Source: Kurthia huakuii LAM0618
GTDB taxonomy: Bacteria > Bacillota > Bacilli > Bacillales_A > Planococcaceae
DNA: 64,000 nt
Reading direction: 5' to 3'
Assembly (NCBI RefSeq): GCF_000505545.1
Contig: NZ_AYTB01000016.1
Span: 62,001 to 126,000 of the forward strand
The notes below the pieces were generated by a model. That model did no database searches, was not told the origin of the DNA, and saw nothing but the letters and a program-made list of their open reading frames with translations. Positions 53,727 to 63,212 of this stretch are shown in pieces (within the stretch, counting starts at the first letter, position 1; every line of letters starts with the position of its first letter). The position numbers were made by a program, and so were the translations under genes.

Positions 53727-54773
53727 TTATTTTAATTCGTCTAACACTTCATCCATTTTTTCAACTTCCGTTGTAGCACCGTTACTTGAGAAGTACCAGT
53801 TTGTACCGTCTAAGTAAACGATTGTGCCGTTTTTGTAAGCTTGTGTTTTCTTGATGATGTCATTTTCAACATCTTTCTTAAGTGCATCTACAGCCATATC
53901 ATTACGATCGATAACGAATAATACTTCTGGGTCTGCTTTTAAGATGGCTTCGTAAGAGAAGCTTGAACCGTGAGCTGATGTATCAATACCTTCAACTGCT
54001 GGTTTGAATCCAAATGCATCATATACATATTTGAAGCGAGAATCGTCGCCATTATCGAAACCTGAAATTTGTTTATCAGAGTACATCGTCACTAAAGCGT
54101 TGTCGTATTTAGCAGCTTTGTCTTGGATTGCTTTTGTTTTTTCATCTAGCGTTGCTTTTAATTCTTTTGCTTTATCTTCTTTGTCAAAGATTTTAGCCGC
54201 TAAATCGATTGAATCTTCAACGCCACCGATGTAGTCTGCGCTATCAGAACCGATGAATACAACGTTTGGAGTGATTTCTTTTAATTCTTCATAGTATGGA
54301 GCTTGACGACCAGAGATAAAGATCACATCTGGTTCAGCCGCAGCAACTGCTTCAAGATCTAGTTCTTTTAAGTTACCAACGTCTGTAAGGTCATCACTTG
54401 GTTTGTATTTTTCTTTTAGTTGTTCAGGCATGTTTCCTTGTCCACCGCCGTAAGGAATACCTACAATGCCTTCAACACCTAATGCATCAAGTGTATCTAA
54501 GAAACCGTAGTCCATTGAAATAATGCGTTTTGGTTGTTCCTTTAACTCAACGTCAGCGAATGTGATTTTGTCGCCCTCTTCCGTTTCACGTTCAGAAGAT
54601 AAAGATTTTACGGTCATTGGGAATGCAGCATTCGATTCAGCTGCAGCTCCCTTGTCAGTTGAAGTTTGTTCTGTTTTTTCTCCAGAAGATTTATCTCCTG
54701 ATTCGTCAGTGCCACAAGCACCTAACATTAAAGTTAAAGCTGCCGTTGCAGTTAAAAAACGCCATTTTTTCAT
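53727..54773 (-). CDS. yclQ: siderophore-binding lipoprotein, YclQ-like
   Basis: A 348-residue solute-binding protein. The signal peptide ends at the lipobox LGAC (Cys near 20), followed by a Ser/Lys/Glu linker and a class III periplasmic-binding domain with KRIISMDYGFLDTLDALGVE and LEAVAAAEPDVIFISGR. Similarity and operon composition point to the YclNOPQ petrobactin system; the siderophore itself is inferred. The ATG at 54773 follows AGGAGGAG. A weaker Fur-like site (54813-54831) precedes it, so it may have its own promoter besides the operon's. Confidence 0.87.
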   Translation of the reverse strand: MKKWRFLTATAALTLMLGACGTDESGDKSSGEKTEQTSTDKGAAAESNAAFPMTVKSLSSERETEEGDKITFADVELKEQPKRIISMDYGFLDTLDALGVEGIVGIPYGGGQGNMPEQLKEKYKPSDDLTDVGNLKELDLEAVAAAEPDVIFISGRQAPYYEELKEITPNVVFIGSDSADYIGGVEDSIDLAAKIFDKEDKAKELKATLDEKTKAIQDKAAKYDNALVTMYSDKQISGFDNGDDSRFKYVYDAFGFKPAVEGIDTSAHGSSFSYEAILKADPEVLFVIDRNDMAVDALKKDVENDIIKKTQAYKNGTIVYLDGTNWYFSSNGATTEVEKMDEVLDELK

Positions 54774-54812
54774 TTTAAAATTCTCCTCCTGAGTTGTATC
54801 CCTCTTGCACAT

Positions 54813-54831
54813 GAGAGTGATTATCAATTGC
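54813..54831 (-). promoter_or_regulatory. Fur-like site upstream of yclQ
   Basis: On the minus strand GCAATTGATAATCACTCTC matches 14 of 19 positions of the Fur box consensus, with GATAATCA intact. It lies in the gap between yclP and yclQ. Confidence 0.5.
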
Positions 54832-54890
54832 AATTAACTAAACCCATTCTAGCTGATATGGATTTAGCTTGTCAACCGTATTTTACAACT

Positions 54891-55655
54891 TTACTGCGAT
54901 TGGAAATAAACGCAGATTTTACAACCATCTTGTTCCTGTACTGGAATGTTCATATCGTAAACTTCTCGGAGTGATTCCGTATTGATGATTTCACTCGTCG
55001 GTCCATCCTTCACAAGACGGCCATTTTTCAGCGCCACAATGCGGTCTGAGTATACTGACGCGAAGTTAATATCATGCAATACGATGACGACTGTTTTTCC
55101 TAAGTCATCTACGAGCTTGCGTAAAATTTTCATAATTTGCACAGAGTGTTTCATGTCTAAGTTATTTAATGGCTCATCTAGCAAAATATATTCGGTATCT
55201 TGCGCAATGACCATCGAAATAAAGGCACGCTGCTTTTGCCCACCCGATAATTCATCTAAAAATTTATGTTGAATATCAACGAGGTTCATATATTCAAGCG
55301 CTTCATCTATTTTTTCATTATCCTCAGGAGTTAGACGACCATGTGAATACGGGTAGCGACCAAACGACACAAGCTCACGAATCGTTAGGCGCACATTAAT
55401 AAAGTTTGATTGACGTAAAATCGCCACGCGTTTCGCAAAATCTTTTGACTTCAATTTTTTCACATCTGTCTTATCTAATAAAACTTCTCCTGTATCTGAA
55501 TCTAACAGGCGACTGACCATTGACAGTAGCGTCGATTTCCCAGCACCATTCGGGCCGATAAATGACGTGATTTTTCCCGTTTCAATCGTCACAGACACAT
55601 CTTCTACAACAGGCTTTTTGCCAAAGAATTTCGTGATTCCTTTAATTTCAATCAT
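54891..55655 (-). CDS. yclP: siderophore ABC transporter ATPase, YclP-like
   Basis: A 254-residue ABC ATPase: Walker A G34-PNGAGKST, signature LSGGQKQR, Walker B YILLDEPLNNLD and the switch His in VLHDINFA. It powers import through the YclN/YclO channel. Its ATG overlaps the yclO stop by four bases (ATGA), showing coupling. The gene order N-O-P-Q equals B. subtilis. Confidence 0.92.
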   Translation of the reverse strand: MIEIKGITKFFGKKPVVEDVSVTIETGKITSFIGPNGAGKSTLLSMVSRLLDSDTGEVLLDKTDVKKLKSKDFAKRVAILRQSNFINVRLTIRELVSFGRYPYSHGRLTPEDNEKIDEALEYMNLVDIQHKFLDELSGGQKQRAFISMVIAQDTEYILLDEPLNNLDMKHSVQIMKILRKLVDDLGKTVVIVLHDINFASVYSDRIVALKNGRLVKDGPTSEIINTESLREVYDMNIPVQEQDGCKICVYFQSQ

Positions 55656-56626
55656 CCTGCTACCCCTTTACTTTGTTTTAATAATAAATAGATAAAGTAA
55701 ATACCACCGACAAAGTTAATGATGACACTAATCGTCGTATTTAAATTGAATACGTGCAGTACAAGGAACTGCCCACCAACGAGCGCGATAATACTAATAA
55801 GACTCGCGCCGAGTATGAGTATGGAGTGCCTGTACGTCACTAAAAATTGATACGCTAAGTTCGAAACAATTAAGCCTAAAAACGTAATCGGACCGACTAA
55901 CGCTGTCGATGTCGCAATTAAAATCGATGCTAAAATCAGCACGCGCAGTACTAATTTGTCGTAATTCACGCCGAGATTTATCGCATTGTCGCGCCCTAAA
56001 TTCATGACATCTAAGTCACGCATTAAAAAGGCGCCATAAATAAAGCAGGCGATTAAAATAACGGCTGAAATCCCAACAAGCTCAGATTTCACATTTGTAA
56101 AACTCGCAAATAATTTATTTTGTAAACTTAAATATTCGACCGGATCAATCATGACTTGTAAAAAACTCACTAAACTACCGAGCAACGTCCCAATAATCAT
56201 CCCTGCTAGAAGCAGCAAGAAAATCGGATATTTATCTGCGCGGAATAGGAAGCGATAAAGTAGCAACGCAAACAGTACCATCGCCACAATCGATGTCCCA
56301 AAGTTTAAGTAGCGGTCTACTACAAACACTGAAGCAGAACCTAAGAAGAAATAAATAACCGTTTGTACGACTTCATACATCGAATCAACACCAATCATTG
56401 ATGGTGTCAAAATGCGGTTACGTGTCACTGTTTGGAACATGACAGTCGCATACGCAATCGCAATGGCCGTAATAATCATCGCCGCGACACGGTACACCCG
56501 CTTTGGAAAGGCATAACTAAAATTGCCTTGAATATTGTAAAATAGGAACCCAGCAATCGATAAAATTGCTAAGGCGACTAAGCATAAAATCTTAATCGTA
56601 TTCGTTTTTTTAATACTATTTTGCAT
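55652..56626 (-). CDS. yclO: siderophore ABC transporter permease, YclO-like
   Basis: A 324-residue FecCD-family permease with about nine or ten helices. GPITFLGLIVSNLAYQFL is the conserved GPITF coupling-loop region that docks on the ATPase. It pairs with YclN. Its start lies 11 bases inside yclN, and GGGGGAAAG provides the ribosome site. Confidence 0.9.
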   Translation of the reverse strand: MQNSIKKTNTIKILCLVALAILSIAGFLFYNIQGNFSYAFPKRVYRVAAMIITAIAIAYATVMFQTVTRNRILTPSMIGVDSMYEVVQTVIYFFLGSASVFVVDRYLNFGTSIVAMVLFALLLYRFLFRADKYPIFLLLLAGMIIGTLLGSLVSFLQVMIDPVEYLSLQNKLFASFTNVKSELVGISAVILIACFIYGAFLMRDLDVMNLGRDNAINLGVNYDKLVLRVLILASILIATSTALVGPITFLGLIVSNLAYQFLVTYRHSILILGASLISIIALVGGQFLVLHVFNLNTTISVIINFVGGIYFIYLLLKQSKGVAG

Positions 56627-57569
56627 ATGCTTTCCCCCTAAACAACATCACTAAGAAGATCGCACTACCGATGACTGCCACCGTTGTATTTACTGGAATC
56701 TCATACGGCGCTACGATAATACGACTTAAAATGTCGCAAGCTAGAAGGAAAACGACGCCAAGTGCGACCGTATGCGGAATCGTTTTTCGTAAATTATCGC
56801 CTAAGTATAACGACACAATATTTGGTACGATTAATCCTAAGAAAGGAATCACACCGACCGTTAAAATAACCGTTGTTGAAATAATCGCAATGAGCACTAG
56901 CCCAATGTTCAACACTGTTTTATAGCTTAAACCGAGGTTTTTCGCAAACTCTTCGCCCATCCCTGCGACCATAAATTTATTCGCAAAAATGTACGCGATA
57001 ATAATCGCTGGTACGGCAACATATAGTAGTTCGTAACGTCCTGAAACGACTAGCGTAAAGCTGCCGATAAAGAACGTACTAACATTTTGTAAAATATCCG
57101 CTTCGTAACCAAGGAATGTCGTAATCGATGAAATAATATTCCCGAACATAATCCCAATCAGTGGCACGAAAATGACATCTTTAAATTTAATGCGGTCTAA
57201 TAAACGCATAAAAATGAACGTACCAATTAATGCAAACGCAAAGCCAAACATAATTTTTTGCATATACGTTACATTTGTGAAGAAAATCATTGATAGAACA
57301 ATACCTAATTTTGCTGCATCTAACGTACCTGCTGTCGTAGGTGATACAAATTTATTGCGGCTTAATGACTGCATAATTAAACCCGCAATACTCATACCAG
57401 CGCCGGCTAAGATGATGGCCATCAAACGTGGCACACGACTAGCAAGGAAAATTTGTACTTCATCCGATTGCCAATCAAGTAAATCTTTCGGCTTGATATC
57501 AATAGCGCCTATAAACAGCGAGGTAAACGATAAGATAATTGCAGCTACAACTAACATCCATAATCTCAT
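56616..57569 (-). CDS. yclN: siderophore ABC transporter permease, YclN-like
   Basis: A 317-residue FecCD-family permease with about nine helices. GAGMSIAGLIMQSLSRNKFV opens the family signature, and VIPFLGLIVPNIVSLYLGDN is the ATPase-coupling region. The ATG at 57569 follows CGAGGG. It is the first gene of the operon, behind a promoter carrying a Fur box, so the operon should respond to low iron. Confidence 0.9.
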   Translation of the reverse strand: MRLWMLVVAAIILSFTSLFIGAIDIKPKDLLDWQSDEVQIFLASRVPRLMAIILAGAGMSIAGLIMQSLSRNKFVSPTTAGTLDAAKLGIVLSMIFFTNVTYMQKIMFGFAFALIGTFIFMRLLDRIKFKDVIFVPLIGIMFGNIISSITTFLGYEADILQNVSTFFIGSFTLVVSGRYELLYVAVPAIIIAYIFANKFMVAGMGEEFAKNLGLSYKTVLNIGLVLIAIISTTVILTVGVIPFLGLIVPNIVSLYLGDNLRKTIPHTVALGVVFLLACDILSRIIVAPYEIPVNTTVAVIGSAIFLVMLFRGKAYAK

Positions 57570-57611
57570 TCTGTTACCCTCGTTTTTATAATTTTTTCCG
57601 TAAATGATAAT

Positions 57612-57630
57612 GAAAATGATTATCATTAGA
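57612..57630 (-). promoter_or_regulatory. Fur box of the yclNOPQ operon
   Basis: GAAAATGATTATCATTAGA (plus strand) matches 16 of 19 Fur consensus positions, with a perfect AATGATTATCATT core. It lies just downstream of the predicted transcription start. An extra TGATAATGA half-site adjoins it at 57605-57613. Confidence 0.82.
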
Positions 57631-57640
57631 CTCATCGTTC

Positions 57641-57670
57641 ATTATATACTCTTTTTCGATGTCAGTTCAA
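57641..57670 (-). promoter_or_regulatory. promoter of the yclNOPQ operon
   Basis: On the minus strand TTGAAC (57670-57665) and a perfect TATAAT (57646-57641) are 18 bases apart, immediately upstream of the Fur box. Confidence 0.75.
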
Positions 57671-57903
57671 CTGCTGTTACTAATTGAGAATAGAGAAAAT
57701 TGAAACAGCCCAACTAATTTTCGTCATAGCTAACTAATTTTGAAACATTTCATAGGTTTTACTTTTGCTATACGTGCGCTAAAAAAATTTTGACTACAAA
57801 TTAATTTAGAATCGTTTTAACTTTCATTTCATGAAAATGATGATAACTATTCGCGCTTTTACACATATAGCTTTTATATATAGAAGAAACAATGCTTGCA
57901 TAA
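57671..57903. other. gene-free stretch upstream of the siderophore operon
   Basis: AT-rich. It contains two ACTAATTTT words at about 57713 and 57732 but no ORF with a ribosome site and no recognised RNA. Confidence 0.4.
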
Positions 57904-57936
57904 CAAAAACAGGGACCACTTAAACGTGATCCCTGC
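57904..57936 (-). terminator. terminator of the histidine phosphatase gene
   Basis: CAGGGATCACG/AGTGGTCCCTG stem followed by T5 on the minus strand. Confidence 0.85.
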
Positions 57937-57939
57937 TTC

Positions 57940-58551
57940 CTAAAATTCCTCGTATTCATATGTGTAGCGCTTTACGTCGCCATCTGTTAATTTGAAAAAT
58001 GTTTCGTGTGCTACCTCTTGGCTTAATGTCACTTCTTTTTCAAGATTTTGATACAGCCCTCGAATGATGCGACTCGTCACACCGTGCGCCACGACAATCA
58101 ATTTCTCCTTATCCTTGACGCTCTCCATCCATTCCTCGATGCGCCCTTTCACGTCCTCATAGCGCTCGCCATCTAACGAATTAAAATACCAATTGTAGTG
58201 GTTTGTACCTTCTAATAAGCGTGGCCACTGCGCTTTAATATCTTCAATGTAAAGGCCCGCCCAATTGCCAACCGACACTTCCGCTAGGCGCACATCTGTT
58301 TTCACTTTATTGACATCATACGCTAATGCCTCGCATAAAAGCTTCGTGCTATCCATTGCTCGACCGAGGGGACTCGAAATAATTTCCCAGTTATGAAGAT
58401 CGTCGCCAAGCTCAATTTTCAGCATCCGCGCCACATGGTAAATCTGATCTTTGCCCTCTGCTGTAAGTGGCGAATCCGATTGACCTTGGAACTTCCCTTC
58501 AACATTGAACTCTGTTTCACCGTGACGAATTAAATACATTTCCTGTGTCAT
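57940..58551 (-). CDS. histidine phosphatase family protein (phosphoglycerate-mutase-like)
   Basis: A 203-residue protein. The catalytic LIRHGETEFN places H10 as the phospho-acceptor, and VVAHGVTSRII near the C-terminus gives the second His. Such short cofactor-dependent-mutase relatives (PhoE/GpmB type) are usually phosphatases. AGGGGATGG precedes the ATG at 58551. It lies 75 bases downstream of the small gene that an IS21 element has split. Confidence 0.88.
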   Translation of the reverse strand: MTQEMYLIRHGETEFNVEGKFQGQSDSPLTAEGKDQIYHVARMLKIELGDDLHNWEIISSPLGRAMDSTKLLCEALAYDVNKVKTDVRLAEVSVGNWAGLYIEDIKAQWPRLLEGTNHYNWYFNSLDGERYEDVKGRIEEWMESVKDKEKLIVVAHGVTSRIIRGLYQNLEKEVTLSQEVAHETFFKLTDGDVKRYTYEYEEF

Positions 58552-58763
58552 AAAAACCATCCCCTGTCTAAACATCTCGTTGTCTATTAATTCACTTAAA
58601 TCGGGATTTTTAAACCGATTTTCACATTATATTTTACTTAATTCATCTAAAAAAGCCGTTCTTTTGTCGTACTGACGCGCGAGTTTTTGCGTAAACGTCT
58701 GCAGCTGTCAATAACGCCTCTAAATTCTCCGATAATATCGGGATAAAATTCCCCATTATAGAG

Positions 58764-59528
58764 TTAAGTAGTTAAATGATTAGCTGGGAATATCCCAGCT
58801 TTTTTCTTTTCTTTCATACGGTAAGATTCACCTTTAATATTAAATGTTACTGAATGATGTAATAGGCGATCTAGGATCGCTGTAGCTAAAATATCATCTC
58901 CAAAAACGTGGCCCCATTCAATGTAAGACTTGTTAGAGGTTAGAATCATTGAACCTTTTTCATAACGTTTTGAAACAATCTGAAAAAAGGTATTAGCTGC
59001 TAGCTCGTCAAATGGGAAATAACCAATTTCGTCAATAATTAAAACATCTGGCTTGCTTAATCTTTTAATCAAATAATGCAGTGTATTTCTGCTATCAGAG
59101 ATTTTACACTGGGCCATAAAATCATCTGCTGTTATAAAACGTACGGAATATCCTTTTGTTAATGCTTCAACTCCGAAGCCGATGGCTAGATGCGTTTTAC
59201 CGACACCAGGAGGTCCTAATAATATGCAGTTTTCTCCATTCCCGATATATCGACATGTTAAGATCTCTTTAACACGTTGTTCACTAATACTAGGTTGTAA
59301 TGAAAAATCAAAATCAGCTAAGTTTTTCACATAAGGAAACTTTGCTTGAGAAACTCGTTTGGCTAGTAATTGTGATTCTTTGTACGTCCACTCAGCTTCT
59401 ATCACCTGATTTAAGAATTCGAAATATGATATATTATTAGATGAAGCACTTTCAACGAAACCATCTAATTGATGGGCTGTATTTTCCAAACCAAGCGCCT
59501 TTAGGCGCTCTTCAAGAAGCGTTTTCAT
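58764..59528 (-). CDS. istB: IstB-like transposition helper ATPase (outer IS21)
   Basis: A 254-residue AAA+ ATPase. Walker A GPPGVGKTHLA and Walker B DVLIIDEIGYFP are intact, followed by MILTSNKSYIEWG (sensor region). IstB assembles on DNA and steers the IstA transposase to its target. Its ATG overlaps the istA stop by four bases. The protein is intact, but its upstream istA is split, so translation coupling is lost. Confidence 0.93.
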   Translation of the reverse strand: MKTLLEERLKALGLENTAHQLDGFVESASSNNISYFEFLNQVIEAEWTYKESQLLAKRVSQAKFPYVKNLADFDFSLQPSISEQRVKEILTCRYIGNGENCILLGPPGVGKTHLAIGFGVEALTKGYSVRFITADDFMAQCKISDSRNTLHYLIKRLSKPDVLIIDEIGYFPFDELAANTFFQIVSKRYEKGSMILTSNKSYIEWGHVFGDDILATAILDRLLHHSVTFNIKGESYRMKEKKKAGIFPANHLTT

Positions 59529-60205
59529 ACTTGATCACCTTCTTCGAATAAGGCATATATAGCTAATGAACGTTGTTCTACATCTGGTGCTTGTGAAAGA
59601 GTAGAATCTACAGATTTTGGGGTCGCCAAACCATTTGAATCTGTTGTTTTCTGCTCTTTTTTTGTTCCAGGTAATCCCGCATAATGCGATGTTTGTTGAA
59701 CCATTTGATGTTTCTTTTTACTTAAAGAGTGTGTGGCGATACATTCGATTCCATCATAAATTTGCAGCTTTTCATCTTCTATTCGTAGTTTTACAGTTTG
59801 ACCTACATAGCGATAAGGAACTGAATATTGATTTCCTTCAAATGAAATTAAACAATCTTTACTAACTTCGCGTTGTTGCCAGCTACTCAAAGAATATAGT
59901 GGTTTATGATTCCAAGGTTTTAAAAAAGCTTGTTCCTGAATAAATCTTTCATGTGGCGTTTGTTGTGTTGTCTGATTTTTCTTTGTGTGAACAATATCAT
60001 TCAGCCATTTATGCAATGATTCATTTAATGCAGTCAGATCGTTAGGTAATTTTCGTGTTAAGAAATTATTTCTTAAGTAATCAATTGCTCGCTCGACTTT
60101 TCCTTTTGTTTGGGCTCGATAAGGCTTACAAGCCTTTGCAGTGACATCGTAATAATTTAAAAAGTCTTCGAATCGTTTATTGAAACGTATTTGCTGAATA
60201 CTATG
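59525..60205 (-). pseudogene. istA: istA of outer IS21, C-terminal part
   Basis: About 226 codons, beginning at the insertion point and running to the istB overlap. It starts with IRFNKRFEDFLNYYDV and contains KGKVERAIDYL, the third acid (Glu) of the DDE catalytic set. The frame is continuous with the fragment at 62645-63212 when the inner element and one TACTATG are removed, giving 413 codons. Confidence 0.92.
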
Positions 60206-60355
60206 TGTTTAGTGCAAAATAAAAAGGAAGCATTATGCAAATGAAAAATCCTGCAATGATGCTTCCTTTTTAGCGCAAAAAAATATCATTGTATGCACCC
60301 TTCAATTCTACTAACCTTCTAATTGGCAGAAAAGTTGATTAGGAGGAATGAAAGG

Positions 60356-61855
60356 ATGCTTACAATGACGCAAATTCATCATATCAAATTTTTGTATGAG
60401 GATAAAGGTTATTCCTTACGGAAAATAGCTGAAGAAACCGGACATGATTTTAAAACTGTTCAAAAATATGTGAACCAACAGGATTTTAATGTTACGCCAG
60501 AAAAACGTAAAGTAATCCCTAAAAAGATTGACCGATACAAAGATGAAATAATGGCATGGTTAGTAGCTGACTTAGAAATGCCTAGAAAGCAGAGACATAC
60601 TGGAAAAAGGGTCTACGACCGTTTACAAGAAAAGTACGGGGATGATCTTGATATTAGTCTTCGCTCTATTCAAAGTTTTGTATCGGAAGTTAAAAAAGAT
60701 TTACAGTTGAAAAAAGAAGTGGCAGCAATTCCATTAACACATATGCCTGGACAGGCACAAGCTGATTTTGGAGAAGCTATTTTCGAAGAAAATGGTGAAC
60801 GCTTCACAGGATTTTATTTTAACCTCTCATTTCCATATAGTAACGGTGGCTATACACAAATTTTTAAAGGTCAAAATCAAGAATGTTTATTACAAGCAAT
60901 GCGCCAAATATTTGAACATATTGGTCGTGTACCTACGGTTATTTTATTCGATAATTTATCCGCAGCAGTTAAAAAGATAAGGAAAGATGGTGGCCGAGAT
61001 TTAGTAGAGCAATTCACAAGATTTGCGGCACATTATGGCTTTCAAAGCAACTTCTGTAATCCTGGGAAAGGGAATGAAAAAGGAAACGTAGAAGGAAAAG
61101 TTGGTTATCATCGTCGGAATTTATTTGTGCCTATGCCTGTATTTAAGAGCTTAGAGGATTATAATAAAACGTTATTCGAATTATGTAAGAAAGATCAACA
61201 GCGCCCGCATTACAAACGTAAAATTGATATTTCACAACTGATGATAGAAGATAAAAAAGCCATGAAGCCGTTGGCTGAAAAAGCATTTGAGGTGAAACGT
61301 TTCAAACAATTGAAAGCGAATGGTTACGGTAAAATTCAAATTGAAACAAATCAGTACTCTACATCACCTAATTTTGCCTATGAAAAAGTGTGGGTAAAAA
61401 TAACACACAATACGATTTCTATCTTAAATGAAGAATACGAAGAAATTATCCAACATCCAAGACTTTATGGAACAAATTTAGAGTCTATGAAATGGACACC
61501 TTATTTGAATCTAATCGCAAAGAAACCACAATCATTAAAACAAACATTGTTTTATCAGGAACTACCAGACCCATGGAAAGATTTCATTAATGAACAAAAA
61601 AAGCCACGTCCAGCAATAGAATTATTAGCTGATTTTATGAATCAAGAAGATAACCTAGTACAAGCAACAGAAGCATTAACAGCGACATTACAATTAGGAT
61701 TAAAAGATTTAGATAGCATTCGTTTAACGTGGAATAGATTACGTCAACCTCAACAGAATATCGCAGATATTCACGTTCCAGCAGCCTTTATTCAAAAAGA
61801 ACATAAACCTGATTTAACGATGTATGACCAGTTATTGAATGGCGGTGTGAGATGA
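60356..61855 (+). CDS. istA: IstA transposase (inner IS21)
   Basis: A 499-residue DDE transposase. The N-terminus has an HTH (YSLRKIAEETGHDFKTVQKY), then the catalytic acids: Asp in GQAQADFGEA, Asp in VILFDNLSAAV and Glu in GNEKGNVEGKVGYHRR. A C-terminal DNA-binding domain follows. The ATG at 60356 lies 9 bases after AGGAGG. It is intact and overlaps istB by four bases (ATGA), so the element may be active. Confidence 0.95.
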   Translation: MLTMTQIHHIKFLYEDKGYSLRKIAEETGHDFKTVQKYVNQQDFNVTPEKRKVIPKKIDRYKDEIMAWLVADLEMPRKQRHTGKRVYDRLQEKYGDDLDISLRSIQSFVSEVKKDLQLKKEVAAIPLTHMPGQAQADFGEAIFEENGERFTGFYFNLSFPYSNGGYTQIFKGQNQECLLQAMRQIFEHIGRVPTVILFDNLSAAVKKIRKDGGRDLVEQFTRFAAHYGFQSNFCNPGKGNEKGNVEGKVGYHRRNLFVPMPVFKSLEDYNKTLFELCKKDQQRPHYKRKIDISQLMIEDKKAMKPLAEKAFEVKRFKQLKANGYGKIQIETNQYSTSPNFAYEKVWVKITHNTISILNEEYEEIIQHPRLYGTNLESMKWTPYLNLIAKKPQSLKQTLFYQELPDPWKDFINEQKKPRPAIELLADFMNQEDNLVQATEALTATLQLGLKDLDSIRLTWNRLRQPQQNIADIHVPAAFIQKEHKPDLTMYDQLLNGGVR

Positions 61856-62577
61856 TGAAAGAGCAAATCGTAAAGTATTGTCGGGAATTGCGTTTGGGAA
61901 GTCGAATGAGCGAAGAATATCAACAAATTGAAGCAGAAACACATGAAGAGTTTTTACTGAAGCTCTTAGCAATAGAAGTTGGACACCGCGAAGTCGCACG
62001 GACAAATCGATTAATTAAAAATGCGAATTTCGATATCATTAAGACATACGAAAATTATGATTTTACCCGAGTTTCATTACCGGCCAGTATCAATCTTACT
62101 ACAATTCAAACAGGTAGTTTTATTGAAGCAAAACAAAATTTGATTCTTTATGGACCATCTGGCGTAGGAAAGACTCATTTAGCAACCGCCATAGGCGTGG
62201 AACAATGTCATCAAGGGAAAATAGTGAAGTTTTATCGCACTGCCGCTTTAGTAAACGAACTTATTGAAGCAAAGCAGGAAGGACGGCTCGCTAAGTTCTT
62301 AAAAACAATTGAGAAAGCAGATTTATTAATTTGTGACGAGTGGGGATTTTTGCCTCTTAGTCAAGAAGGTGCGCAATTATTATTTCAAGTTGTATCAGCG
62401 TGTTATGAGCGTAAGAGTCTGATTTTAACAACCAATCTGGAATTCAGTAAATGGTCGACCATCTTCTATGATGAAAAATTAACCGCTGCATTAATTGATC
62501 GATTAGTTCATCATAGTCACCTTATTGCATTTCAGGGTCCAAGTTATAGATATCAACATTCTAGTATAAATCTCTAA
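61852..62577 (+). CDS. istB: IstB-like transposition helper ATPase (inner IS21)
   Basis: A 241-residue AAA+ ATPase: Walker A GPSGVGKTHLA, Walker B DLLICDEWGFLP, and LILTTNLEFSKW as sensor region. It is intact and translationally coupled to istA. It differs from the other IstB in this window (59528) in most positions outside these motifs. Confidence 0.95.
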   Translation: MMKEQIVKYCRELRLGSRMSEEYQQIEAETHEEFLLKLLAIEVGHREVARTNRLIKNANFDIIKTYENYDFTRVSLPASINLTTIQTGSFIEAKQNLILYGPSGVGKTHLATAIGVEQCHQGKIVKFYRTAALVNELIEAKQEGRLAKFLKTIEKADLLICDEWGFLPLSQEGAQLLFQVVSACYERKSLILTTNLEFSKWSTIFYDEKLTAALIDRLVHHSHLIAFQGPSYRYQHSSINL

Positions 62578-62644
62578 ACTAAATAACCGAAGGGTGCTGG
62601 AATTTTAGTTTGCATTTTGAAGGAATTTTATCTTGCATAATACA

Positions 62645-63212
62645 TACTATGCTTTGTAACGACTGTGCGCATATTATCGTAAAGAATTTGTTGCGGAACA
62701 CCATTAAAATAACTGAAGGCGTTTAGATGACATTTAATAAGCGTGTCTTGTTTCATATCTGTCGTAAATTCGATATAACGCTTTCGAGAATAACTGAGAA
62801 TCATAATAAATGCGTAAAGCTGAATTTCTTCTCCATCAATGATGCATGTTCCTGCGTTTTCAGCCCAGTCAACTTGTGCTTGTTCTCCTGGCTTTGTTTC
62901 ATATCGCACAGTTGCTTGCTTCTTAGGTGCTGCCCGATAGGGCTGGACAAACTCTCTTAGTATTGTACTTTTACCTTCATATCCTAGCTTTTGTATTTCC
63001 TCTAATAGTACTGCGCAGTTAGTAGTACCTTCTTTAATTCTTGCTAATATATAAGATTTATAAGGATCTAGTTTGCTACCACGGCTTTTTCGCTTTGTAG
63101 CTTGTGGTAACTTTTCTTGATTTAAATATTTTCGAATCGTTTTTCTATCATAACCTGTTTCTTCTGCGATGGCCGTTAAGGTCCATCCTTTCTGTTTCAG
63201 TTCTTTAATCAT
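62645..63212 (-). pseudogene. istA: istA of outer IS21, N-terminal part
   Basis: The first 187 or so codons of the split transposase. The ATG at 63212 follows TTGGAGG by 8 bases. The HTH region (WTLTAIAEETGYDRKTIRKY) and two catalytic acids (QAQVDWAE; ILYDNMRTVV) are here. The frame runs ...TVVTKHS to the insertion point and continues in the C-terminal fragment. Confidence 0.92.

Larger units (their letters stand above)
60206..62644 (+). mobile_element. IS21-family insertion sequence (inner), inserted in istA
   Basis: A complete 2,439-bp element. The ends are TGTTTAGTGCAAAATAAAA (left) and, inverted, TGTATTATGCAAGATAAAA (right). It is bracketed by the 7-bp duplication TACTATG (60199-60205 and 62645-62651). 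It carries intact istA and istB on the opposite strand to the host element, and its proteins differ clearly from those of the host, so it is another IS21 subgroup and not a sibling copy. Confidence 0.95.
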
